Assembly (NCBI RefSeq): GCF_015686655.1
Contig: NZ_JADPMP010000013.1
Span: 124,001-188,000 of the forward strand
Reading direction: 5' to 3'
Source: Pontibacter sp. FD36
GTDB lineage: Bacteria > Bacteroidota > Bacteroidia > Cytophagales > Hymenobacteraceae
Length of the DNA stretch: 64,000 nucleotides
This document shows positions 9,119-17,957 of this stretch, in pieces (position 1 is the stretch's first letter; each line of letters opens with the position of its first letter). The position numbers were made by a program, and so were the translations under genes. Below the pieces are notes generated by a model. It did not search any database. It was not told where the DNA came from and saw only the letters and a list, made by a program, of their open reading frames with translations.

Positions 9119-9223
9119 ATTCCTTAAGTTAGGACTGACCATACCCTCGTGCGTATCCATGTCACCTTAACAGGCTCAGGACAGGCTCCAGGTAATTCCA
9201 TTCTTTCACTAAAAGACCGTTTC

Positions 9224-9658
9224 ATGAAAATCCAAAAATTACTCACCTTCCTGTTTGCCCTGTTATTGGTAACCAGCATGACCTCGTGCGACAAAGATGA
9301 AGACAAAGAGCCATCGAATACAGACTTACTGACGGCTAATACCTGGACAGGCAATTCGCTGTGGGCTTTTGGCAATGATATCTCTGACCTCTTTTTAGAA
9401 GAACTTGGCTATGACATCAAAAAGAACACGGTCAAATTTGACAAAGCTGGCAAGTATGTAGATTCCTACGAGAGAAGTTCACTTAACGGCACCTGGGAAT
9501 TTGCGAATAATGACCAATCCATTATTTTCGACAAAGGCACAGAGGATGAATACACAGCTAAAGTATTGAGACTCACAGATACCGAACTTCGTTTGGAGCA
9601 GACGCTGGAGTTTGAAGATGATGAACCTGTGGCTCTGGAAGTCAGGTATACCCGATAA
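9224..9658 (+). CDS. Small lipoprotein, paralogue of the preceding gene
   Basis: A 144-residue lipoprotein. An upstream in-frame ATG at 9149 would place 25 polar residues before the signal peptide, so the start is put at 9224 (MKIQKLLTF). The lipobox is SMTSC, followed by DKDEDKEP. The mature region resembles the neighbour: TDLLTANTWTG, DIKK and LNGTWEFANND. It is probably a surface or periplasmic lipocalin-like protein. A terminator follows directly. Confidence 0.75.
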   Translation: MKIQKLLTFLFALLLVTSMTSCDKDEDKEPSNTDLLTANTWTGNSLWAFGNDISDLFLEELGYDIKKNTVKFDKAGKYVDSYERSSLNGTWEFANNDQSIIFDKGTEDEYTAKVLRLTDTELRLEQTLEFEDDEPVALEVRYTR

Positions 9659-9661
9659 AAT

Positions 9662-9692
9662 AAAAAAAGCTCCTTTGCAGGAGCCTTTTTTT
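9662..9692. terminator. Bidirectional intrinsic terminator
   Basis: An A7 run, GCTCC, a six-base loop, GGAGC and then C-T7. It serves the lipoprotein gene on the + strand and mutS2 on the minus strand; it overlaps the last bases of the mutS2 frame. Confidence 0.85.
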
Positions 9693-12087
9693 ATTTCAGT
9701 ACAGCCAGGGTGGCACCATCGCCTCCTCTTTCCTCGGCCTCGCTGGTCAGACTAACCACTTCCGGCACCGAGTACAGGTAGTCGCGTACCACCTGACGCA
9801 GCACACCGTTGCCACGACCATGCACGATCTTGATCTCCGGTATACCTAGCATGATAGCTTCGTCAGTGAAGTTCATCACTTTATTCAAAGCATCTTCGGC
9901 ATACTCGCCCCGGATGTCTATCGTAGAGCCAAAGTCAGCCATACGCTGCGTGATGTTCATGCCACGGGTATAGCCTTCTGCTGTTTCGGCTTTCTTCTGC
10001 TTTTTGGTCAGCGCTTCGGCACGCTCCAGATTGTCTACCTTTACAATCGTTTTCAGGCCACCAAACAGCACCTCAGCCGTTTTGCCTTTAATACCTACGA
10101 TCTGGCCTACCGAGTCCTGCCCGATGAGCGAAACCGTGTCACCGGCTTTGAGTGGTCCGCCATTGCTAGCTACCCGTTTATGGGCAGGGCGGGGTTCTTC
10201 CTTACGCACCTTCTCGGTGGCAAACTCCTCGAGTTCGCGGCGGGCCAGCTTGGTCTGCTCCTTGTCAGCCTGGCTCTGCTTGATTTGCTGAATGGTCGCT
10301 TCGATCTTCTGGTTAGCATCCTTCAACAGCAGCTTCGCTTTGCCTTTGGCTTCGCGCATTACGTCCTGCTTACTCTCCTCCAGGAAGTTCTTCAACTCCT
10401 GGTACTCCTTCACGTTACGCTTCAGCTTCAGTTCTAAGGCCGTGGCCTCTTTCAATTTCTTCTCCAGTTCCTGCTTCTCAGTTTCAAGTTCTTCCAAGAG
10501 GCGATCATAGCGTATTTTGTCCTTACCTACCAGACTGCTAGCCTTGTCCACGATGTGCCGTGGCAAACCAATCTTACGGGCAATCTCAATCGCAAAAGAG
10601 GAACCCGGTTTACCAATCTCGAGCTGGTAGAGCGGCTGCAGGTTTTTGTGGTCATAGCGCATAGCGCCGTTCACGATGCCCGGCGTGCGCTCAGCAAAGT
10701 TCTTGAGGTTGGTATAGTGCGTCGTGATCACGCCAAACACCTTACTGTCGTTCAGGTTCTGCAGCACTGCTTCGGCAATAGCACCGCCCAGCACCGGCTC
10801 TGTACCAGTACCGAATTCGTCTATCAGCACTAGGCTCTTGTTATCGGCCACCGTCACAAACTTCTTCATGTTGGTGAGGTGCGAGCTATACGTACTCAGG
10901 TCGTTCTCGATGGACTGCTCGTCACCGATGTCGATGAAGATGTCGTGGAATATACCTGCCTCCGAGTTGTCAGCCACCGGAATCAGCATACCTGTTTGCA
11001 GCATGTACTGCACCAGGCCTACCGTTTTCAGACTCACTGACTTACCACCTGCGTTCGGGCCAGAGATCAGCAGAATGCGCTGGTCACGGGTTAGCTCCAG
11101 GTCCATTGGCACGGTTGGCTTGCCCATCTGCTTATGTGACAGGTATAGCAGGGGGTGAATGGCCTCTTTCCAGGCGATATGCGGGTACCTGTGCAGCTTT
11201 GGCATCGAGGCCTCCACTCGCCTTGCAAAGGCTGCTTTGGCCCGGATAAAGTCCAGCAGACCCAGGTACTGGTAGGCCTTCCGCAGCTCCGGTATAAAGT
11301 TGCGCAGCGTATTGGTCAGGCCTGTCAGGATGCGAATCAGCTCACGGTGGTAGGCATTCTCCAGGTCCTTGATATCGTTGTTGAGTTCGAAAATAGACTC
11401 CGGTTCAATGTATACTGTCTGCCCTGTGTTTGACTCGTCGTGAATCAGGCCTTTGATGCGGCGCTTGTGCTCGGCAATAACAGGTATAACCAGTCGTCCA
11501 CCTCGTATGGTCGGCTCCGCATCGCCAGGCGTCCAGCCTTCGTTTTTGGCATGGCGGATGATCGAGCTGATCGTTTTACGCAATTGTCCCTGTTGGGCGA
11601 TCAGGTCACGCTTGTAACGCTGCAGTTCAGGCGAGGCATCGTCACGCACAGCACCGGCATCGTCCACCACCTTGTCGAGGGCGGCAATCAGGGAGCGCTC
11701 TACCATCACATTGGCACCCAGCGCTTTCAGGGCTTCGTATTTGCCCTCTTCGGCACTGGAAATGTAGCGTAGCGAGTCGCGGATTGTGCGCAGCGACATC
11801 TTGATCTCGAAGAAAGCCTGCACTTCCAGGAAAGTACCAGGTATAGCGGCCCGGTCGAGGTAGGCGGTTACGTCGAAGTAATGCTGCAGCGGAATCTCGG
11901 CGTCGGACTCGAGCAGTTGTTTGAATTCGTTTGTTTGTTCTAACAGGCGCTGCACCAGGTCATGCCGGTTTAGGAACGCCATGCGGCTGACAAATTGCCG
12001 GCCAAGTGGGCTCAGGCAAAGTTCCGAGAGCATCTCGCGTACCTGCGCAAAGCCAATTTTTATTTCAAAGTTATCTGGATAGATCAA
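9691..12087 (-). CDS. mutS2: Endonuclease MutS2
   Basis: A 798-residue MutS2 protein. The ATPase has Walker A GPNAGGKS at 343-350 and Walker B LVLIDEFGTGTEP. It is followed by a long Glu/Lys coiled coil (about 520-640), a KOW-like segment, and a C-terminal Smr nuclease domain (IDIRGEYAEDALN to IVHGRGNGVLR). The mismatch-binding domain of MutS1 is absent. MutS2 proteins suppress recombination or split collided ribosomes in other bacteria. The start codon is TTG at 12087; a TAAATTTG promoter element 23 bases upstream supports it, and no better ATG is available. Confidence 0.93.
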   Translation of the reverse strand: MIYPDNFEIKIGFAQVREMLSELCLSPLGRQFVSRMAFLNRHDLVQRLLEQTNEFKQLLESDAEIPLQHYFDVTAYLDRAAIPGTFLEVQAFFEIKMSLRTIRDSLRYISSAEEGKYEALKALGANVMVERSLIAALDKVVDDAGAVRDDASPELQRYKRDLIAQQGQLRKTISSIIRHAKNEGWTPGDAEPTIRGGRLVIPVIAEHKRRIKGLIHDESNTGQTVYIEPESIFELNNDIKDLENAYHRELIRILTGLTNTLRNFIPELRKAYQYLGLLDFIRAKAAFARRVEASMPKLHRYPHIAWKEAIHPLLYLSHKQMGKPTVPMDLELTRDQRILLISGPNAGGKSVSLKTVGLVQYMLQTGMLIPVADNSEAGIFHDIFIDIGDEQSIENDLSTYSSHLTNMKKFVTVADNKSLVLIDEFGTGTEPVLGGAIAEAVLQNLNDSKVFGVITTHYTNLKNFAERTPGIVNGAMRYDHKNLQPLYQLEIGKPGSSFAIEIARKIGLPRHIVDKASSLVGKDKIRYDRLLEELETEKQELEKKLKEATALELKLKRNVKEYQELKNFLEESKQDVMREAKGKAKLLLKDANQKIEATIQQIKQSQADKEQTKLARRELEEFATEKVRKEEPRPAHKRVASNGGPLKAGDTVSLIGQDSVGQIVGIKGKTAEVLFGGLKTIVKVDNLERAEALTKKQKKAETAEGYTRGMNITQRMADFGSTIDIRGEYAEDALNKVMNFTDEAIMLGIPEIKIVHGRGNGVLRQVVRDYLYSVPEVVSLTSEAEERGGDGATLAVLK

Positions 12088-12109
12088 TTGTTATCTCTTA
12101 GATTTAGGG

Positions 12110-12117
12110 CAAATTTA
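12110..12117 (-). promoter_or_regulatory. Bacteroidota -7 promoter element for mutS2
   Basis: On the minus strand this is TAAATTTG (TAnnTTTG), ending 22 bases before the TTG start of mutS2. Confidence 0.6.
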
Positions 12118-12259
12118 GCATATTATAACAAGTAAAGCCGCTGCTTTCGTTCGCTGTGGTTTTATAAATTATGCCATGTTTGAATGGTTAAGTTTAGATT
12201 GCCTTTCGCACATGGTTTTCATAACCCCGCTGCTGATATACGAGCATTACGTTGATCGT

Positions 12260-12318
12260 TTTCGGTGCACGATTCGGACAGGTTTCGGTGCACAATTCGG
12301 ACAGGTCGCGACCTGTCC
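12260..12318. repeat. Two 23-base tandem repeats leading into a 20-base perfect palindrome
   Basis: Units at 12260-12282 and 12283-12305 differ at one base (TTTCGGTGCACG or A, ATTCGGACAGG). The second runs into a perfect 20-base palindrome at 12299-12318 (GGACAGGTCGCGACCTGTCC). There is no T-run, so this is not an ordinary terminator. It lies in the 330-base gap between mutS2 and the YhcH gene, which otherwise holds only their promoters. It may be a copy of a dispersed palindromic repeat. Confidence 0.8.
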
Positions 12319-12417
12319 CTACAAGGAACGATAAAATTGCGTAGCACCACAATATTGCGTTCTAAGATCGCTGACATTAACTTTATAGCTCTCAAAATCT
12401 TTAACTCCTAAACTTTT

Positions 12418-12876
12418 ATGGTTCTCGACAAACTCTCCAACGCCAGCCGCTATACCTGCATGCACCCGCTTTTTGCGCAGGCTTTCCAATTTTTACAGGA
12501 AGCCGACCTGATGATGCTCCCAGTCGGACAACAAGCGATCGTAGGCAAAGACCTGTTTGCGATTATTTCCGAAGGCAGCGGTATACCTGAGAAAGACGCC
12601 AAACTGGAAGTGCACCGCAAGTACATCGACATACAGTACATAATTTCAGGGAAGGACCACATGGGCTGGAGAGATCTGGCGCTGTGCAGTGCTCCCAACG
12701 ATCCGTATACCGACGAGCGTGACGCCGCTTTCTTCCCTGACAAACCTGCCTTCTGGTTCGATGTGCCGGCAGGTTCCTTCACCATCTTTTACCCCGATGA
12801 TGCCCACGCGGCGATGATCACGGAAGAGAATGTACGCAAGGTGGTATTGAAGATTGCAGTGAAGCCTGAGGCATAA
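12418..12876 (+). CDS. YhcH/YjgK/YiaL family protein
   Basis: A 152-residue cytoplasmic protein of the DUF386 family, a cupin-like fold. The signature regions are LEVHRKYIDIQY (about residues 63-74) with its metal-binding His, and FYPDDAHAA near 123 with the second His. Relatives act on sugars or sialic acid (YhcH) or are beta-galactosidase subunit-like, but the substrate is not clear here. No sugar operon adjoins it. The gene contains two CAGGTATA-type motifs in two reading frames (RYTC at 12451, GIPE at 12582). Confidence 0.85.
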   Translation: MVLDKLSNASRYTCMHPLFAQAFQFLQEADLMMLPVGQQAIVGKDLFAIISEGSGIPEKDAKLEVHRKYIDIQYIISGKDHMGWRDLALCSAPNDPYTDERDAAFFPDKPAFWFDVPAGSFTIFYPDDAHAAMITEENVRKVVLKIAVKPEA

Positions 12877-12947
12877 TGCTGCCTGCTCTACAGAATCGAA
12901 CCTGGAAAATAGCTCTACTCGTTCAAGGGAAATAAGATGTCATCCAT

Positions 12948-13916
12948 ATGAAGTATTTATACAGCCTATTGCTAGTAGCAGTACTCTTTTCCTGTGGCCG
13001 GCCTGCTGCTAGCAGCCAGGCTCCTGAGAGCAGCGTGCAGACGAATGATGGGGAACAGTACTATACCTTAAACGGCATTAAGCATTGGGTGAAAGTAAAA
13101 GGCAGCCAAAACAGCACTACTCCCATTATAGTCGTGCATGGCGGCCCGGGTGGTAACCATTATAATTTTGAAAGGACGATAGGGCCAAAGATCGAATCCT
13201 TTGCTACAGTTGTTTATTACGAGCAGCGCGGAAGCGGAAGAAGTGAAGCTCCCCAGGACCCAAATGACTACTTGCTACCGACACTCATCAGTGACCTGGA
13301 CCAGTTGAGAGTAGCTCTAGGAGTTCAGAAAATGACCTTGCTCGGGTACTCGTTTGGGGCCGAATTAGCCTTACGTTATGCCATTGCACATCCTGAGCGG
13401 GTTGAGAAATTGATCTTGTCATCACCTGCCGAATTGTCGAAATCAAACATGCTGGTGCAGATACAGGGGTTCTATGCCATTGGAGACAGTACACTCAAGG
13501 CTGGGATAGAGCAGATACTGAAAGACACTACTTCAATAGAAGATAAGTATGGAAAGGTATGGAACTTGAGTTCTTCGGAGGTAGTCGATCGATTCCTGTT
13601 CCAGAACCCTGAACTAGCTCAGAAAAACAGGCAATTGTGGCAGGAAAGTAAGCTAAAGAATACAGGCCTAATGGCGAAGGTGTACATCAAAAACAATAAA
13701 GCCGACCTGGTGGAGAAGGCGACGGGTGTACAAGCGTCTACCCTGATCATTAGTGGCGTACATGACAAAAACGGCGGTCTACACACAGGGCTTGCCTTAA
13801 AGCAGGTGTTACCCAACAGCTTCATCAAGTTGTATGAAAATAGCGCACATTTCCCGGACATGGAGGAAGAAGACCGATTTGCGTCAGATGTTCGAATATT
13901 TACCCAAGGAAAATAA
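12948..13916 (+). CDS. Alpha/beta hydrolase lipoprotein, proline iminopeptidase-like
   Basis: A 322-residue lipoprotein with lipobox VLFSC (Cys16). The body is an alpha/beta hydrolase of the proline iminopeptidase type: oxyanion motif HGGPGG (64-69), YYEQRGSGRSE (90-100), nucleophile elbow GYSFGAE with Ser135, a late Asp in ISGVHDKNG, and the His in ENSAHFPDMEEED. Family members release N-terminal proline or hydrolyse small esters. The lipid anchor places this one in the envelope. It stands alone, 70 bases after the YhcH gene. Confidence 0.85.
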   Translation: MKYLYSLLLVAVLFSCGRPAASSQAPESSVQTNDGEQYYTLNGIKHWVKVKGSQNSTTPIIVVHGGPGGNHYNFERTIGPKIESFATVVYYEQRGSGRSEAPQDPNDYLLPTLISDLDQLRVALGVQKMTLLGYSFGAELALRYAIAHPERVEKLILSSPAELSKSNMLVQIQGFYAIGDSTLKAGIEQILKDTTSIEDKYGKVWNLSSSEVVDRFLFQNPELAQKNRQLWQESKLKNTGLMAKVYIKNNKADLVEKATGVQASTLIISGVHDKNGGLHTGLALKQVLPNSFIKLYENSAHFPDMEEEDRFASDVRIFTQGK

Positions 13917-14070
13917 GAGTTCATTCCTATACCTGGATCACATCAAAACAATCCTGAAATCCAGCAATGGAGTTTGTAATCTCATTGCCTATACCATCAA
14001 CTTAAATTAAGGCTTTTTGCCAGCTCGAAAAAGAACGTCTGCCTCAAGAAGTCATTAATCAATCTATAGG

Positions 14071-15126
14071 CTAGCGAGTCAGCTGTAGCAAATCTCTGAT
14101 AAGTTCAGACTCTGTATGGAGGACAGGAAAATGCTCCAGCACATCCAGGAAACTTGTCATTAGATATGGGTTATCGGCCGTATTGGAGAAACAAGCGATC
14201 AGCACATCATTTTCAGGTATACGGATAACCAGATTGCTAAAGCCGCTGGTGTTGCCGGTGTGATACATTTCCAGTCCGCCTGAGCTACGCCTGCTAAAGA
14301 ACCACCCCATCCCGTAGAAGCCATTTTCATGACCACCAATAGGAGCGTATACCTGTTCCAACGCAGGTGCCATATCGGGCTGTTTGCCGAGCGCCTGGTG
14401 CCAGTGCAGGTAATCGCGCACAGAGGTATAGATACAGCCATCGCCCTTGGTGGCGGTGCAGGTGCCCTGGTCAGCCTTTACGACTTCCCCTTTCTCGTTT
14501 CGGGCATAACCCATCGCCCGCTTAGGTATAGCCTTGCCCTTTTGATAGAGCATGGATGTCTCCATACCTAGTGGGGTAAAGATGCGCTGCTGCAGAAAAT
14601 CCGCATAGGCTATACCTGACACCTGCTCAACCACCAGCGCCAGTAGCACGAAACCCGTGTTGCTATACCTGTATTGGGTACCGGGTGTAAAGTAGGTCGA
14701 AATTTGTGCAGCAGCTATGGCCAGTACCTCTTCGTCACTGATTTGCCAGTCAGGCAGCTCTTCTACAAATTCCTCGTAATCCAGCAGACCGGAAGTATGG
14801 CTGAGCAAATGCCGCAGCGTAACCTGCGCTCCTATACCTGCCGGAAACCCCGGAAAATATTGTTGTAAGGTATCGTTATAGGCCAGACGCCCCTCCTGCT
14901 CCAGCAGCTGAATGCACATCGCCGTAAACTGCTTGCTCACCGAAGCCAGGCGGAAAGTGGTTTCGGGGGTAATCGGTTCGCCAGTGGAGATATCGGCTTT
15001 ACCTTTACCGCTTGCATACAGCTCCTCTCCTGCCACCGATACCAGCAGGGCTGCACCAGGACCGTCAGGGGTGTAATTGTTAGCCAGGTGTTCGTCGAAG
15101 GCATTTGCCAGGCTGTGTAGATTCAT
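14071..15126 (-). CDS. Serine hydrolase of the beta-lactamase/DD-peptidase fold
   Basis: A 351-residue class C beta-lactamase-like (family S12) hydrolase. The catalytic SxxK is SVSK at 62-65, the second motif is YSN (RYSNTGF), and HTGNTSGF stands for the KTG box. No signal peptide is visible, so it is probably cytoplasmic and more likely an esterase or peptidase than a secreted lactamase; true resistance function is doubtful. The gene is dense in the CAGGTATA motif: five exact copies in 1 kb. Confidence 0.85.
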   Translation of the reverse strand: MNLHSLANAFDEHLANNYTPDGPGAALLVSVAGEELYASGKGKADISTGEPITPETTFRLASVSKQFTAMCIQLLEQEGRLAYNDTLQQYFPGFPAGIGAQVTLRHLLSHTSGLLDYEEFVEELPDWQISDEEVLAIAAAQISTYFTPGTQYRYSNTGFVLLALVVEQVSGIAYADFLQQRIFTPLGMETSMLYQKGKAIPKRAMGYARNEKGEVVKADQGTCTATKGDGCIYTSVRDYLHWHQALGKQPDMAPALEQVYAPIGGHENGFYGMGWFFSRRSSGGLEMYHTGNTSGFSNLVIRIPENDVLIACFSNTADNPYLMTSFLDVLEHFPVLHTESELIRDLLQLTR

Positions 15127-15207
15127 TGTGCGTATTTATTCAGCTTCTTGTGCAAAATACAGCTGCAGAAAGGGTTTCAGATCGAAGCGCAATCGTGTAG
15201 CTATACC

Positions 15208-15984
15208 TTAAAACTTCTCCTCCACTCCCAGCCCGAACAGGGCGTAGTCGTATTTCACAGGGTCCTGCGGGTCGAAAGTCCTGAGATGGTCGGTAAGTTC
15301 TTCTGCTGTTTGCCAGTCCATGCCCTTGCGCGTGATCAGGCCCAGCCTACGGGCGACCCGCTCTACGTGCACATCGCAGGGACAGACCAGGTCTGCCGGT
15401 TGCATGGTGTGCCAGATGCCGAAGTCCACACCGCCATCAGCAGGCCGCACCATCCAGCGCAGGTACATGTTCAACCGCTTACAGGCCGACTTGCGTGCCG
15501 GGGTCGATATGTGCTTGCGGGTACGATGAGGGGCATCCTCGAGGCTGAACACCAGATCGTGAAAATGCTCCAGCCGCGCCTTCTGTGTCTTGATCTGGTT
15601 GCGCTCTCCCGTAAAAGCCGTTTCCAGGCTCTCGTGCTGCTCGTAGTACCACCTGAACCAGTGAATCAGGTAGAGCAGGTCGGTATCATTGAAAGTGCGG
15701 TGCTTGAAACCCAGAAAACGCGGCAGATCCTGCTCCTGATGCTGGAGGATGAACTCGTGCGGAGCATTATCCATCAGGTCCATCAGCTTTAGGCAGTTGT
15801 TGATGATGGTCTTGCGCTGTCCCCAGGCAAGAATGGCTGCAAAAAAGCCACTGATCTCGATGTCCTGCTTTTTGGTGAAACGGTGGGGGATGGACACCGG
15901 ATCATTCGGAATGAAGTTGGGCTGGTTATAGCGGGCTACCCGGTCATCGAGCATGGCCTTGATCTGGGCGATATCCTGTTTCAT
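15208..15984 (-). CDS. TIGR02757 (DUF2400) family protein
   Basis: A 258-residue cytoplasmic protein of the TIGR02757 family, common in Bacteroidota and of unknown function. The start at 15984 (MKQDIAQIKAML) is preferred; the upstream in-frame ATG at 16059 would lie inside a terminator hairpin. Family features seen are FFAAILAWGQRKTI, the KRLNMYLRWMVRP segment and CPCDVHVERVARRLGL. The last resembles the catalytic Asp helix of HhH-GPD DNA glycosylases, which suggests, as inference only, a distant link to base excision repair. Confidence 0.82.
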   Translation of the reverse strand: MKQDIAQIKAMLDDRVARYNQPNFIPNDPVSIPHRFTKKQDIEISGFFAAILAWGQRKTIINNCLKLMDLMDNAPHEFILQHQEQDLPRFLGFKHRTFNDTDLLYLIHWFRWYYEQHESLETAFTGERNQIKTQKARLEHFHDLVFSLEDAPHRTRKHISTPARKSACKRLNMYLRWMVRPADGGVDFGIWHTMQPADLVCPCDVHVERVARRLGLITRKGMDWQTAEELTDHLRTFDPQDPVKYDYALFGLGVEEKF

Positions 15985-16046
15985 GTGCTTGGTACGAGAA
16001 ATGGCGCCCTGCAAGTTAAGGATTATGCAGGAGGTAGCCCATAAAA

Positions 16047-16080
16047 AAAGCCCGGACACTGCTGCCCGGGCTTTCTTTTT
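16047..16080 (-). terminator. Intrinsic terminator for the LysM gene
   Basis: Arms AAAGCCCGG (16047-16055) and CCGGGCTTT (16066-16074), flanked by an A-run on the left and a T-rich run on the right, so it can act both ways. The LysM gene transcribes leftward into it. Confidence 0.8.
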
Positions 16081-16094
16081 ATCGCTATACCTGC

Positions 16095-17078
16095 TTATGG
16101 CATGTAAGACAGCTCTACTCTGAACTTCTGGTCAATCGCTCCCAGCTTCTGGCAGGCCTTCTTCGACAGACGCACTACCACGTTGTTGTTCTCGCCTGTG
16201 TTTGGCAGTTTTCCGATCACACGCACATACACTACCTGGTCGTTCATGGCATTTTTCACCTGCATGATGGTACCTACCGGAGCAGTTTTGTGCAGCGCCA
16301 GGTATTTGTTTGTATCTGCTTTTGGGTCGATCATTTCGGCCATACCTGTCTCGATGATCTTTTTGGCACCAGACACAGAGTCTACCATTTCCTCGTCGTC
16401 TTCCGAAACGCTGGTAGCCGGTGCCGGCGTAGCTGGCTGCGGCGTCAGTACAATGTGGGAATTGGCTGGGTTGGTAGTAGCGGCCACAGGCTCCGTCGAA
16501 GCTACAGCAGTTTCTGCCACTTTATCTTTTGCAATCTCGTCATCAGACTCACTCACATAGATCGGGTTCTTAGACGGCACAGCTTGGCCCTTGCCCACGA
16601 TCAGATGAGATCCTACACTGATCGTATTGTCAGGCAGGTTATTCCAACGCTTGATGTCATCTACTTTCACGCCATGCATGCGGGAGATCGAAAAAAGGGT
16701 CTGCTGCGGCTCTACCTGGTGCAGCTTCTCGCCACGGCTGTTTACCGTGAAGGTACGGTTGCTGGCTGTGCCTGCAGTGGCGGTTTGCTGGATCGCGGCT
16801 GGTGCTGCGGCATACTTGCGCGGTATCAGCACGACCTGGCCAATGTTGATGGTCGTCTCCACAGATGGATTTGAATCAACGATTTGGGCAACAGACACGC
16901 CATACTTTCTGGAAAGGGCGTAAAGCGTTTCTTTTGGCTCCACACGGTGCTGCACGTATACCTTCCCGTTCTTACGCTCCACACCTACAGAGTCGCGCAG
17001 GGCAACCATGTCGAAGGCTGAAGCCGAAAAAGGAAGCAGCGGCATTGCTACAAGGGCGATAAGTAAAATTCGGATCAT
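16095..17078 (-). CDS. LysM and double-psi beta-barrel (RlpA-like) envelope protein
   Basis: A 327-residue exported protein with signal peptide MIRILLIALVAMPLLPFSAS. Two LysM peptidoglycan-binding domains follow (about 42-90, HRVEPKETLYALSRKYGVS; about 118-163, HQVEPQQTLFSISRMHG). Then comes a Thr/Pro/Ala linker and a C-terminal domain (about 240-327) with KYLALHKTAPVGTIMQVKN and VRVIGKLP, typical of the RlpA-like double-psi beta-barrel. It likely binds or trims the cell wall. The DUF4905 gene sits 23 bases upstream on the same strand. Confidence 0.87.
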   Translation of the reverse strand: MIRILLIALVAMPLLPFSASAFDMVALRDSVGVERKNGKVYVQHRVEPKETLYALSRKYGVSVAQIVDSNPSVETTINIGQVVLIPRKYAAAPAAIQQTATAGTASNRTFTVNSRGEKLHQVEPQQTLFSISRMHGVKVDDIKRWNNLPDNTISVGSHLIVGKGQAVPSKNPIYVSESDDEIAKDKVAETAVASTEPVAATTNPANSHIVLTPQPATPAPATSVSEDDEEMVDSVSGAKKIIETGMAEMIDPKADTNKYLALHKTAPVGTIMQVKNAMNDQVVYVRVIGKLPNTGENNNVVVRLSKKACQKLGAIDQKFRVELSYMP

Positions 17079-17101
17079 AGCTAAAAGTCGAACTATAAAA
17101 A

Positions 17102-17872
17102 TTAAAGAGAATATGCCTTCCAGGTTGTTTTGTTTTGCACGAAGTACAAATTGCGCATAAAGATAAAAAAAGTATCTGAACCTACGCCATCAATTGCACC
17201 TGCAAGTAACTCATTTAAGTGCAAAAAACCATTTAAATCAAAAACAGCCAGAAAATTATCTAACTTATTTTCGGCTGACTTGCAGTAGTAACTTACGACC
17301 AGGAAAGTGTCCGTTTCGGCGTACTCCAGGGCGCTTACAGGCTCACAATCAAGTTCCTGCGCCAAAAAATCACGTACCTGCCCAAAGTAAGCTTCGCCTT
17401 CCCGGTACAGGTGCGGGTACTGCACAGCACCAAAGCGGTGTTCGTGGTAGTGCTGCACCCGATCAGCCGCCTCTTTTTGGCCTATATCGTTTTGCACGGT
17501 TTTACCGTAACCGCTTTCCAGCAAAAGCAGTTCCCCAGGTGCTTCTGTAATATTATACGCCAGCACGCCCCTCTCCTCCACTCCGTAAAAAGCCAGCTCC
17601 GGCTGCTGCCAGCGAGCTATACCTGTATCTGCCGCAAATGCTCGTATACCTTTGTGCTGCCCTAGTTTTCGGTCGCCATAGCCGTGCAGGTATACGACCT
17701 GGTCATGCACGTCTTCCAGCCCCAGCCACCAGGTGTTAGGGTCGGGAAGTTTCAACTCGAGCAGCTGCGCATCGGGCAGGTGCAGGGTATAGAAGCGGGC
17801 CTGCAGCAGGTCAGCGTCACGCACTTCCAGTGCCAGCCAGCCATTGGGTGCATCCAGACGAATGCGCCACAC
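17102..17872 (-). CDS. DUF4905 family protein
   Basis: A 256-residue protein recognised as the Bacteroidota family DUF4905, probably a beta-propeller-like fold (repeated strands such as NTWWLGLEDVHDQVVYLHGYG). Function is unknown. The start is uncertain: the first standard start is GTG at 17872, but the frame stays open upstream and reads FKYDFEAP just before it, which looks coding. No ATG, GTG or TTG occurs between there and the stop at 17933. A minus-strand -7 element at 17950-17957 bounds the transcript, so the true start lies between 17872 and about 17940. Confidence 0.65.
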   Translation of the reverse strand: MWRIRLDAPNGWLALEVRDADLLQARFYTLHLPDAQLLELKLPDPNTWWLGLEDVHDQVVYLHGYGDRKLGQHKGIRAFAADTGIARWQQPELAFYGVEERGVLAYNITEAPGELLLLESGYGKTVQNDIGQKEAADRVQHYHEHRFGAVQYPHLYREGEAYFGQVRDFLAQELDCEPVSALEYAETDTFLVVSYYCKSAENKLDNFLAVFDLNGFLHLNELLAGAIDGVGSDTFFIFMRNLYFVQNKTTWKAYSL

Positions 17873-17949
17873 AGGCGCCTCAAAATCGTATTTAAAAAGT
17901 AGGGAAAGAATAAGCGGGTTTTTTTTAGTATCTTATTTCCGATTAAGCC

Positions 17950-17957
17950 CAAATGTA
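17950..17957 (-). promoter_or_regulatory. Bacteroidota -7 promoter element for DUF4905-LysM
   Basis: On the minus strand this is TACATTTG (TAnnTTTG). It overlaps the ATG of the divergent NfeD gene at 17957 by one base, so the two genes share a very compact control region. Confidence 0.5.
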
